This document shows, one piece after another, positions 26,701 to 42,414 of a DNA stretch of 64,000 nt. A program made the position numbers and the translations under genes. Position 1 is the stretch's first letter. Every line of letters starts with the position of its first letter. This stretch comes from Dysidea avara. Its lineage: Eukaryota; Porifera; Demospongiae; Dictyoceratida; Dysideidae. Under the pieces are notes generated by a model. It was not told the origin of the DNA. It saw only the letters and a list, made by a program, of their open reading frames with translations, and ran no database searches. Location of the stretch: positions 8,891,277 to 8,955,276 of the forward strand of contig NC_089281.1 of NCBI RefSeq assembly GCF_963678975.1, read 5' to 3'.

Positions 26701-29137
26701 TCCATACTTTCCCGCTGGGGTTATAGTGGCTCACCTAGGACTTCTTGGTAAATTGGTTCCTTACCAGTAGTGTGTTGCAGCTTCATTTGCTCTACAAATG
26801 CTTTTTGTAGTCTTTTTAAAACAATCTCTTGTCACAAATAATCCTACATATGATGCAGCCATGAATTAAGCTATCCTTCAACTTGGAGAATTCACATACA
26901 TGATTTGCCTTTTGTTTTGAGGTCTGCCACATACTGGTCAATACTTTCTCCATCCTGTTGGCTTCTTTTGTTAAACTTGTGTCTTTCCCATGTGACTGTT
27001 TTCAAGGATTACAGTAATGATCAAAGTTCTCCATCTCTATCTAAGCTACTGTATATGTGTTACATGACCCTAAAAAGGGTCTGGGGAAACTCAATACCAT
27101 AATTTATAGTAGGAAACTATGCATGGTGGTACAAAACTTTGATGAATCTGCAAATAATTCATCTTGGCGAATTGTTGCATTTCATCATGGGTCACTACAC
27201 AAGGCATATAGCTAACAAAGGAATACACTTAGGAGGAAAAAATTTTGGCGCAAATTAAAGCCAAATTCACCATTGTTTTATATCACCAAAGTTTTCTATA
27301 TAAACTGGACCACTACGTAACTCACGTGCATTGTAAATTGATACTGTTCAGCATAACAGTCAACAGCTATTCATCATTGTTGTTTACTTCATTTTCCTTA
27401 AGGATACACTGCAATATAAAATACCTATATGTAACAGAAAGATTTTCTGTGGAAGTATTTCTTCCTGAAACAAACTCTTGATGGCAATATCTTGGCAAGG
27501 TCTCACACTTGAATATATTAACTGAGTGACAGAGGATGAAACCACTAAAGAAATATCCATATGTGGCACTTGGCCAATCAATGGTTTGTGTGATATCACT
27601 AATATGATATGGTGAAATTTCATTGGTGCTGCAAGCATTCCAGCAGCATTCAAACTTTTAGCATTGGGATTCCCATGCAGACCCTTTTAGGGGGTCAGGC
27701 AAATGCAAGAATAGGTAAGGGTCGGTCAGACCCCATGAAACAACTATTACTATCCCCACTGATACCTTAGAGTAGAGGACAGTATCCTACTCTCATGTAC
27801 CCCTGTGTAAGGCAGTATTGTGAAGTTATGATGTAACAACAAGGTGTTGTGGTTTGTGACATACAAACAGCTGTAAAAATTAGCATTTTGCCACACTCAC
27901 AATGCTCAGGGAAGCCGTATTTGTGAATGGCCTGGCAAGAAATGACTACACAGTTGTCTAAACCCATGAAGGTATGCTTGTAGTCAGTGAGAAATGTTGT
28001 GAGCTTGAGTTGGTTCGGTTGCTAGTGACATTGTTAGGAGAGCATTCAATTGATATTCTGTTCAATCATTAATTATACAAAGAGAAACGTACTTGGTTGG
28101 TGTCATAACTTTGCGGTACACCCTTTTACAGGGGTATATGAGAGTATAGGACACTCTCCTCAGTATATATATATATCCGAGTACTACAGTAAACTAGTGG
28201 ACACCTTACCTGCCAGTGATCTCTCTTATCAAATAGAGTGATCACATGCACTATTATGCTAATATCCAGCAACATCTACTGGCTACTAGAGCTCAGAAGG
28301 AACATCATATGGTTCTTCAACATGACCTTCGCTTTCTGGGTTATTTGTTGATCTTATCTCCATTGAAATTGGTTGTTTAGGCCATTTTATGCCAGACACA
28401 ATTAATTGCCCAAGTGGCTAATGCTTGTCAAGTGATGAAGAAAACTATAATGAGATCCCTGATTTTGCCGATGTTTGTGTTGCTGTATCCTCCCTTGTAT
28501 AGGTCTATTGTCTTAATAAAATGATGCCTTTCATCACCTAGATTTGTTTTGTGTAATTGTGTGTTAATTTCTGTACAGTTATGTACAGTCACACAGACTG
28601 TGCCTTTACCGTAATTATAATCATGACATTGATGGGTGCATGATCTCACTTAGCTAGTGTCTCTTTCATACATGATCTTTATAAAGGCCAAATTCCAAAA
28701 AAAACAAAAAAAAACTGTTTTGGTTGATATTGACTTTTAAGTGCACACGAACTCTCGCCCTCACGGTTCTACCATATTAAACCATAGATATACTAACCCC
28801 AGGTTAGTATATCTATGGTTCCACACCAGGTAATATGGGGGCGTACCCCACTATTTTCAATCAAGCTATTTACTGTTCATTTACAATGACGTATGCACTC
28901 CGAGATGCACTCAGTTTACTTTACAATTACCTGTGTTGTTCCCGATACTATCCTGTACAGTATTAACTCCGGCAAATCAGACGATCTAACAGAATTTAGC
29001 TGCTGGACCGCGGCATTGGCAGCTGCTTGTACTCCCGGGTCGGTCAAATCATCGATAGCTTGTTCCCCTCCCAATAGTTGAGCTGACGAAACTGATAAAA
29101 CCACTGCAAAGAAACTCGACAAAACTACTCCACTCAT
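20794..29137 (-). CDS. Four-domain secreted cystatin with C-terminal hydrophobic tail
   Basis: Ten exons on the - strand: 28931-29137, 24574-24684, 24427-24519, 23766-23912, 23520-23717, 22733-22879, 22484-22681, 21187-21333, 20929-21135, 20794-20871. They total 1533 bp (510 residues) with consistent frames. Residues 1-19 form a signal peptide, followed by LLGG. Cystatins are cysteine-protease inhibitors using an N-terminal Gly, a QxVxG loop and a Trp hairpin. Each domain here has a Gly-rich start, a Q|VVNG loop split by an intron after the Gln, and an LW pair further on. Domains 2-4 share a CDRNSPEC-type insert. Domains 2-4 use a repeated exon pair (147 bp then 198-207 bp), all phase 0. The last exon encodes about 18 hydrophobic residues before the stop, suggesting a GPI signal or membrane anchor. 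Target proteases are unknown. Confidence 0.85.
24717..24739. repeat. TA dinucleotide repeat
   Basis: About 11 TA units lie in the large first intron of the cystatin gene, near the acceptor of the second exon. Confidence 0.9.
25640..27060 (-). mobile_element. Dead gypsy-like LTR retrotransposon, gag to protease
   Basis: Reading down the - strand, 27010-26880 encodes a gag-like block (ERHKFN, then QQDGESIDQYVADL). Around 26675-26600 there is a zinc-knuckle-like block (CPACGVEC ... HFAKTC). Around 26450 there is an aspartic-protease site (PFIDTGAQCNVI). The order gag, knuckle, protease is that of gypsy-type elements. Stops and frame changes interrupt every part, and no LTRs or reverse transcriptase were found. 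It lies in the first intron of the cystatin gene, in the same orientation. Confidence 0.75.
27061..27770. other. Intronic, nothing recognised
   Basis: This is part of the first intron of the cystatin gene. No exon or known repeat could be supported. Confidence 0.35.
27771..28170. mobile_element. MITE with long imperfect inverted ends, copy 1
   Basis: The left end (AGTATCCTACTCTCATGTAC, CCCTGTGTAAGG, GTGAAGTTATGATGTAAC) is mirrored at 28100-28170 (TGTCATAACTTTGCGGTACA, then CCCTTTTACAGGGGTATATG and ACTCTCCTCAGTATATAT). The same ends and the inner motif TGTGGTTTGTGACAT are found in the element at 36752-37171. It has no coding capacity. Confidence 0.75.
28780..28820. repeat. Perfect 19-bp hairpin with 3-nt loop
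   Basis: AACCATAGATATACTAACC at 28780-28798 is followed by CCA and then its exact inverse at 28802-28820. It is intronic, about 110 bp from the first exon of the cystatin gene. Function unknown. Confidence 0.85.
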
Positions 29138-29240
29138 TTCTAGAATTTTTCAAGGCGCAACTGGTCTAGCGCCGCCCGCGACACTAATCATGGCGCATGC
29201 GGAGTCAGCTATTTTGTTGTATAATGACACTGAGCAGGTA
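29138..29240. promoter_or_regulatory. Likely cystatin promoter, with a candidate + strand first exon
   Basis: This GC-richer stretch precedes the cystatin start codon. On the + strand, ATG at 29190 opens a 48-bp frame (MAHAESAILLYNDTEQ) ending exactly at a consensus donor CAG|GTAACT at 29238. It could be the first exon of a divergent gene. No partner exon was found, so the exon is tentative. Confidence 0.35.
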
Positions 29241-29589
29241 ACTCATTTTTTTTGTCAATCAAACATCTCATCTGACACAATGCATGCATCGTGAAATAGT
29301 AGCTAGCTATATTGATGTTTTTTCCCCTTTCATTGGCCATTCCTGTTGACTCAAGCGGTTGCTGTCAGACCTTCAGTGCTGGTCACAGTAGAGCAGTAAT
29401 ATTTATAGTTACCTTCAATGGTTTAGGCACTTTTGCTGATTGATTGATTTCTATTTTAACCTCTCAACAATCGGCAAAGCCATGGCTTTGTTGGAGTAGC
29501 AAAAACACATACAGTTACAAGGATAATGAAGAAAACAGGACAACACAATTTACAGCAACTGCAGAAAAACAAGAACAAAAGTGCTAACA
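29241..29589. other. Non-coding, dispersed-repeat-like
   Basis: No gene is recognised. The AATCGGCAAAGCCATGGCTT stretch near 29470 looks like a dispersed repeat. Confidence 0.3.
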
Positions 29590-29800
29590 ATGTGAACAGT
29601 GTATAACATTGGTTGTGGAGTGGTTGAAGGTAAACCCTACCACAGCATCATATGATCAGTCTCAGTAGGTCACAACTTTACTTGAAGCATGTCCATGTCT
29701 CAGGTTGATAAACGTTCCTGTAATCTGACCAGCCTGCACATGTTGAATGATCCTGCAGCACCAAGTACTGTATATATACGTGAACCAGTACAATTTTATC
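29590..29800 (-). pseudogene. Decayed cystatin-domain relic upstream of the cystatin gene
   Basis: GGTTGTGGAGTGGTTGAAGG and the following ATCAT-rich text match the C-terminal exon of the cystatin repeats. Then GTTGATAAACG, TCCTGTAATCTGACCAGC, GCACCAAGTACTGTA and ACGTGAACCAGTA match the N-terminal exon, in the same order and orientation as in the gene. No frame is preserved. It appears to be a fifth repeat unit left outside the gene, beyond its promoter. Confidence 0.65.
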
Positions 29801-30085
29801 TCTCAACATCCTGTTGAGTGCACCATAATGTGCCAGCAAAACGTTGATAGGTTTTAAAAGAATTTTGCATGTTGAGCCGCGACTAGCTATATGCTATTGA
29901 CCTAAACTGATTTTCACACGATTCTTTCATAGCATTATGCAATAACAGGTCAAAGTTTGAAAGTGATAGCTTACTCCTCCTACATTGAGTTATGGTTCTT
30001 TAAAATCACAAATCTGGATGTGTGTGGAAGCCTTGTTTTGTCAAATCTGGTCAAATACATTTTAGTCTCTTAAGGTGGTGCACTG

Positions 30086-30736
30086 CAGGGGCGGAGAACA
30101 GTACTCAAAAGTGGGGGGGGGGAAGTCATGTGGGTTGGCTGTAAGTTACAAAGTGTTTTAAAATCATTAACTGTACCTTAGTGTGCTTTACACTCTACCA
30201 TGCAAAGCGTGCCAATACTAAGGGGTCTGGAGGCATGCCCCCACAGGAAAATTTTGAGATTTGGATGTTTTGAGATTGAATCTGAGAGCATTTTCAGTGG
30301 AACATGTATACTTGAATAGGATACTGCTATGCAATGACTATCATTGAGACACTGTACAATTAGATACATCAGTAAATGAAGGCATTTCAGATAGACTCAT
30401 GTTGTTGATCATAAGGGTTGTAGTGAAGACATATTGAATTAATTGCATATAGCAGGGCAAACTTATAATGATTCCGCTGAATGTTCTATTAGTGTAGTTA
30501 GGTGACTGCTCTATTAGTGAGTATATCGGTCTCGTGCCTCCCAGTGATTCATGCAGTGTTCCATACTTGCATAACCTTTAGCACAAATCCCAGTAAATAA
30601 AGGCAAAGTAAGTTGGCTAATGACTAAAGTAGTTGCTTTACTTTGGCAACTGGGAATTGGAAAAAGTGAGGGGGTACTGCCCCTCCACTTGTGGAAGTGG
30701 AGGGGGGCAGTTGCCCCCTCTATTTCTCCGCCCCTG
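30086..30736. mobile_element. hAT-type non-autonomous element with 8-bp target duplication
   Basis: The ends are CAGGGGCGGAGAA and its inverse TTCTCCGCCCCTG. The element is flanked on both sides by GTGCACTG (30078-30085 and 30737-30744). An 8-bp duplication and CAGGGGCGG ends are typical of hAT transposons. The interior (651 bp) has no transposase and carries the inverse of the dispersed TCTATTAG motif near 30485-30520. Confidence 0.9.
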
Positions 30737-30968
30737 GTGCACTGTAAGCACATTTTTCAAAGGACTGCAGGATTTTCTGCCAGTATTCCTTTACTCATAT
30801 TTATTGTCTGTTTACCTTTGCTTATCAAAGCAGCATAACTGAGCACTTGTTCACTAGGCACAAATTAAATGTGAGGGGGTAAACAGGGTGGTGACTGGTT
30901 GATAAATGTGTAAAGCTCACTTAGAAAGCGAATGCACACTTTTTAGGGGGCAAAGTTTTATATGGCCC

Positions 30969-31289
30969 CAATGGCGGATCCAGGATGGGGCATTTGGGGC
31001 AAATGCCCCCCCCCCCCCCCTTCAAGAAATTGCATGCAAGATCGAGATACTCTAATAGAGCAGTCAATTACTCTAATAAAGCAGTCACAATGTTCATGAG
31101 GCAGTGCAGCTTACTTATGAAGCTATAAATAGGATTTTATTTTACATAACAGACGTGATATAATATATTTGGTAAAGGATAACTATAGATAGCTATTATT
31201 GTTGTGACCTTTTTTTTTTTTTTTTTTTTGCTCTTCAACTTTTTTCAGCAAGGTGCCCCCCCTCTTTCCAGACTCTGGATCCGCCCCTG
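30969..31289. mobile_element. Small hAT-like inverted-repeat element, copy 2
   Basis: This is nearly identical to the element at 3267-3599 over its whole length, including the poly-C run, the CTCTAATAGAGCAGTCA block and the CTGGATCCGCCCCTG end. High similarity suggests recent mobility of this family. Confidence 0.8.
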
Positions 31290-31298
31290 GGCCCCTAC

Positions 31299-31411
31299 CT
31301 CAGTTTATGTAGAGCACGAAATTTCCTGGCCATATAATCATCCACTCCATCATGTGCTTGCATGACTTCACTGGCTTTGGCCGAGCCGACCTTGGCTGCC
31401 TTCTGCTTCAC
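31299..31411 (-). other. Orphan coding-like exon
   Basis: On the - strand, 113 bp are open and bounded by a good acceptor (ACCTAAG|GTGAAG) and a good donor (CTGAG|GTAGGG). The translation is hydrophilic and contains KASEVMQAHDGVDD and ARKFRALHKL. I do not recognise the protein. The hAT-like element starts 10 bp beyond the donor, as if it landed in the intron. The exon may belong to a gene I could not assemble or be a gene fragment. Confidence 0.35.
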
Positions 31412-31969
31412 CTTAGGTTAAGTATATTAAAGTCTCATTATGTTTATTAGGGGTAATCCAAAGGCTGCAGCACAAGTTATGTCGGACTTTGGCTTCAGTG
31501 CTGGACACTGTAAAGTTCCCATCCACTTACGCGAGCTCGCGTGGGTGGCTGGGACGGGTTAATTGTTCTCGTGATCACCAATACCTAAGGCCACAGCACA
31601 AGTCCGCTTTATGCAATAAACCGGCTTAGACGTAAACTCCACTCACGCGACTGCACGTGCTACTATTGGTTAACGCCCAGACTTTTGCGAGTAACGCCCA
31701 TTTCTGTTCAGCTGATCTTCGATCTTCAGTCACAAGCAAAATGGCAAGTATGTTGGTATTGTAGATGCAAATTGCATGTAATAGTGCTGCGTGCCAGCAT
31801 AGATAGCAGGGGTATATTATCTATGGTGCCATTGTGTTGTTGCAAAAGGCGATTTCCACGTAGGAGTTTTATTTCCTTATTAGGAGAATCCGCCATTTCT
31901 AGAGGCTATAATCCAAAAGCATCAGATACTTCAGGTATAAAAATGGCCTAGCAGCATGTATCAGCAAGG
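31412..31969. other. GC-richer non-coding stretch with a 14-bp palindrome
   Basis: The perfect palindrome ACGCGAGCTCGCGT is at 31529-31542. Several CACGTG-like and CGCG-containing words nearby suggest a regulatory or CpG-rich region. No gene model is supported. Confidence 0.4.
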
Positions 31970-32223
31970 TACTGAGGATTTCCAAATCTTTGCAACACGT
32001 CTGAAACGCAAAGCTGAAAACGTGATCCACCACGTCACTTCCTGCCTTTTACCCATTCGACGGTTTAGATCCTTTAGACCGGACCAAAGGTTGTGAATCA
32101 ACCAAGTCGCACTCGTGTGTCAGTATTTCACTGGTCGCATGGCGTGTTATAGGAATTTTAAATTTCACGTGATAGGCGCGTGCACGTGAATGCATTGCGC
32201 TTTAGTGTTGGAAATCCTCAGTA
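31970..32223. mobile_element. MITE with 16-bp perfect terminal inverted repeats
   Basis: TACTGAGGATTTCCAA at 31970-31985 has an exact inverse at 32208-32223. Both ends start with TA, compatible with a TA target site. There is no coding capacity. It lies just upstream of Slo copy C and may sit in its promoter or first intron. Confidence 0.75.
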
Positions 32224-32488
32224 ACAACGTACCCATGACTGCCCCCCGAGATCACGTGAGTTTACTTTGTAGGTCTAGCTCGATCATCCAAACACTGCAT
32301 GATTGATCAGCTCCAGACAGCAACAATCAGCCTTCAAAGGTCCCACATGGTGCACGCTGATGCATGCTTTGTGTTGGCCAATATCCTACCCACTGCAGGC
32401 TTTTCCTGAAGCATTATTGGCCATGGTGAGCTACTACACTAGAAATTTTGTTATGCATTTTGTATACATTTGGTTTTCTATCTTACAG

Positions 32489-35444
32489 ATGTTTCAGCCA
32501 ATCTTGGTTCCTGTGCTCCAAATATTGCAAATAATTGTACCAATGAAGGAATCAGTGAGAACTACTGGAAATACTTGGTTGTGTCTACTGTGCTGTTGAT
32601 TGTTGTCTATGTTCCAGTTTTTGCATCTTCGACATCCGTGAGTGTTTACAGGTTTTTTAGAAAAGCTCAAAAGGAAGCAGAAATCTTTGAGAGAGGTTTA
32701 TTACGCCCAGTGTTTACCTACAAAAAGAACAGTATTAAATATTTGCAAGAAGTGGCATTGGGAGGGCATGGTCCTGGAAACATCATAATTATTGTGTCGT
32801 TACTGATGAATTTAGCTTACTTTGCTTTATACTGGAGGAGAACTTATCTGTTGTCTGAAATATGTCTTCATCAATACGACCCTGAATGGAAAATTGAACT
32901 AGCTTTCACTTGTTACTTTATTGCGTATTTTTGCTTGCGGATGTTTGGTGGATACCAGCGTCGTGAATTCTGGGTAGATGTAAAAACCATTGTTGATATC
33001 ATTACTCTTCCACACATTTTTGTTTCTATTGTTGTGGATCGTGACTGGCTTGGTCTTCGTTTCCTTCGTATCACCTGGTTTAGCCACATAATTGATTTCC
33101 TGAGGCAACAGACTTTATTTAAATCACAGCGGGGGATTGACATTCTATCATTACTTTCTTATTTTCTGATATTCTGGATTGCTTCATCAGGGGCACTTTA
33201 TGTTCTTGAAGTAACTGGTGATCCTTGGCATGACTTTGCAACACGTCACTGTGACCTTGCTTTCCCTGACTATGTTTATTTCTTGATTGTTACCATCACA
33301 ACTGTTGGGTATGGTGACATCTCACCAGACACTGAAGTTGGTCGTATTTTTGTTAGCCTGTTGATTATTGTTGGCATCATCCTTGTTGCCTATGCCACTC
33401 CAACTATATCTGAGCTATTGGAAAGTTACTCACAATATTCTGGCAGCTACACACAAGTAACTGATGCTAACCATGTTGTGGTTTCAGGTCACATCACTGC
33501 TGAGGGTATCAAGTACTTTTTAACTGACTTCCTTCATCCTGATCGGAAAGACAATTACACAAAAGTTTTAATTCTCCACCCTAAAGAGCCAGACACTGAT
33601 TTGAAGACGGTTATACGAAATAAATTCCATCGTGTGAAGTATTTTAAAGGGTCTGTAATGAATAGCAATGATCTGAATCGTGTGAAGATAGACCGAGCAA
33701 CTGCTGCTATTATATTGACTCCTAACTATACCCTGAATCCTGAAAGTGAAGATGAGAGCAATCTGATGAGAGTTGTGTCTATCAAGAATACATGTAACAA
33801 TACCAAGGTGATAGTTCAGGTGCTCCAACTACACAGCCTACAACAACTAGTGCGTATCCCAAGTTGGCGTCCTTCTATTGACACTGCAATTTGCAAGAGC
33901 GCACTCAAATTAGGTTTGATGGCACAGAATTGTTTTTGTCCAGGAATCTCAACTCTTCTGTCTAACCTCATATACACTACTAGTGAATCAGGTGGCAACG
34001 GTTGGCAATCTGATTATATGGAAGGTGAGTGTGTACAAGTATAACTATGAACACATTTGCATACATATTTTGTACAGGAGCTGGCAATGAAGTCTACAGG
34101 GTAGAAATTCCTGAAGCATTCCATGGCATGCTGTATGAAGAAGTTTCACTGCATTGTTTTATGAATTCACAACTGCACATGATGTTGATTGCAGTCGATG
34201 CTTCATCACGAGACAGTTCTGAGCAACTTATTTACCCTGCACCTTTCGGATTCACTATTGATAGAGGAATGTTTGGCTATTTTATAGCTCAAGATGAAGA
34301 ACAGGCTTCAGCATTAAGAATGGTGACATCTGAGGGAACGTATGTAGCAAGACGGATGGAACCAATTACAGAGCAGCACGATACCATACCATTAATGGAA
34401 GTTCAGGTTCAAGTGACCCCTCCAAGTGACAGCAATCAGCTTGAAGTAAAACCAAAATTGCGACAATCTGGTGATAGCAGAACTGACCTTTATCACAAAT
34501 GTGCTAAGGCAATTGAGTTTGATCAAGCATTACTTACTGAACCCACAGAATTAAAAGGTCACATTGTTCTGTGCACTTTCAGTGAGAAGGATTCAGAAGA
34601 GTTAAACTTGCGCAGCTTTGTGTCTCCACTGAGGTCTTCCACATTACAACCAGATGAGCTGAAGCCAATTGTAATCATTGGCAACAAAGAATGCATACAG
34701 GCAGAGTGGAGTGAGATTGAAGAATATGATAAAGTTTTTGTCATTGATGGTAGTCCCCTTGATCAAGATGTCCTCAAGGCTGCCAATGTGACTCAATGCA
34801 ATTCTTGTTTGATCCTTGGATCTACTAGTAGCCTTGATGAAGACCCAGCCCTAATTGACAAACAACCGATCCTCTGCTCACTGACTCTTTCTTCACTAGA
34901 CTTGACTGGAAAGCACATCAACAAAGTGACAGAGCTTTACAGAGAAGAAAACGTGGAGTTTCTAGACCTAGAGGATGATGACGACAATGCAAGCACATTC
35001 ATTGCTGCACAGCCATTTGCTTGTGGAGAGTGTATATCCAGTTCAGTGTTTGATTCATTGGTGGGAGTTGCTTATTATAACTCAGGTGCTACTGGCTTGT
35101 TCGAGAAACTGGTGACAGGTGGAAGCACAAACCAAGCTAAACCCAAGCTGAGGAAAAAGTCACGCCGCATGACATATTCCCTTCCACCTAAGGAGAAACC
35201 ATCATCCTATAGGCCGCGGTTTCAGCAAATCTCTTTGGAGGAGCCAGAATATGAACAGTTTCAGCACCAGACCTTTGCAAACCTATTCAAAAGTCTCCTA
35301 GAACAAAAGAAGTTGTGCATTGGAATCTACCGTCGCATTGAAGAAATTGATGAGTTCTCTAAGAGATATGTCGTCACATCACCTGACTACGGTTTTAAGC
35401 TGAAACCCACAGACAAAATTATTGTACTGGAATCTTACAAATAA
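32489..35444 (+). CDS. KCNMA1: Slo/BK-type Ca2+-activated K+ channel, copy C
   Basis: Two large coding exons, 32489-34024 and 34078-35444, are separated by a 53-bp GT-AG intron at the same site as in copy A (after the MEG position of RCK1). The first exon ahead of the phase-1 acceptor was not found. The filter TVGYGD is at 33301-33318. S4 reads LGLRFLRITWF, with Trp (33076-33078) where Slo1 has its third Arg. RCK1 keeps DFLHPD. The calcium bowl at 34956-34985 reads EFLDLEDDDD. The C-terminus shows KRYVVTSP and PTDKII. No frame breaks are present. The encoded part is about 968 residues, near the family's usual core length. Copy C differs from A mainly in the S0-S1 linker and the start of RCK2. 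Its 3' end faces the HAAO gene 228 bp away. Confidence 0.93.
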
Positions 35445-35672
35445 CTAACTGACAATAGTTTTGTGCCTATGGCTTGATAATGCACTGTTGTTTGTATGCA
35501 TACACATTTGTGTTTTCTCCTTAGATTTTTTTTCAATTGATTTATCAGCTTTCTTTACTTGCAAGCCAGTGGATTTGTTATTACAGATACACCGACAGAA
35601 TTGGCACTTCTCTTCACAGTGCACCTACATGAGGCAAGTTAAATTCCTTGCAGTTAAACTAAACAAAAAGTG

Positions 35673-42260
<6,588 letters not shown>

Positions 42261-42414
42261 TTGGGCTCCTGAGAGGATTTTAATCGAAAATCTCTTCCAC
42301 AAAGGTTACACGATAGATTCGAGGGTGGTACTTATCTAAGTTCGGGCGGCTGCGCCAGACTAATCGATATGCGCACTATTGTCACGTGCTAGCTAAAGTT
42401 GTTTTGACGACGAG
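42261..42414. promoter_or_regulatory. Bidirectional promoter between HAAO and the kinesin-ankyrin gene
   Basis: The two start codons point away from each other with 154 bp between them. The interval has CG-containing words (TTCGGGCGGC, TAATCGATATGCGC) and CACGTG-like text but no clear TATA box. The placement implies a shared promoter; this is inference from geometry. Confidence 0.55.

Noticed and set aside
32303..32427. First exon of Slo copy C (frame MHALCWPISYPLQAF)
   Set aside because: It looks signal-like and ends at a GTGAGC donor, but it ends in phase 0 while the next exon needs phase 1.
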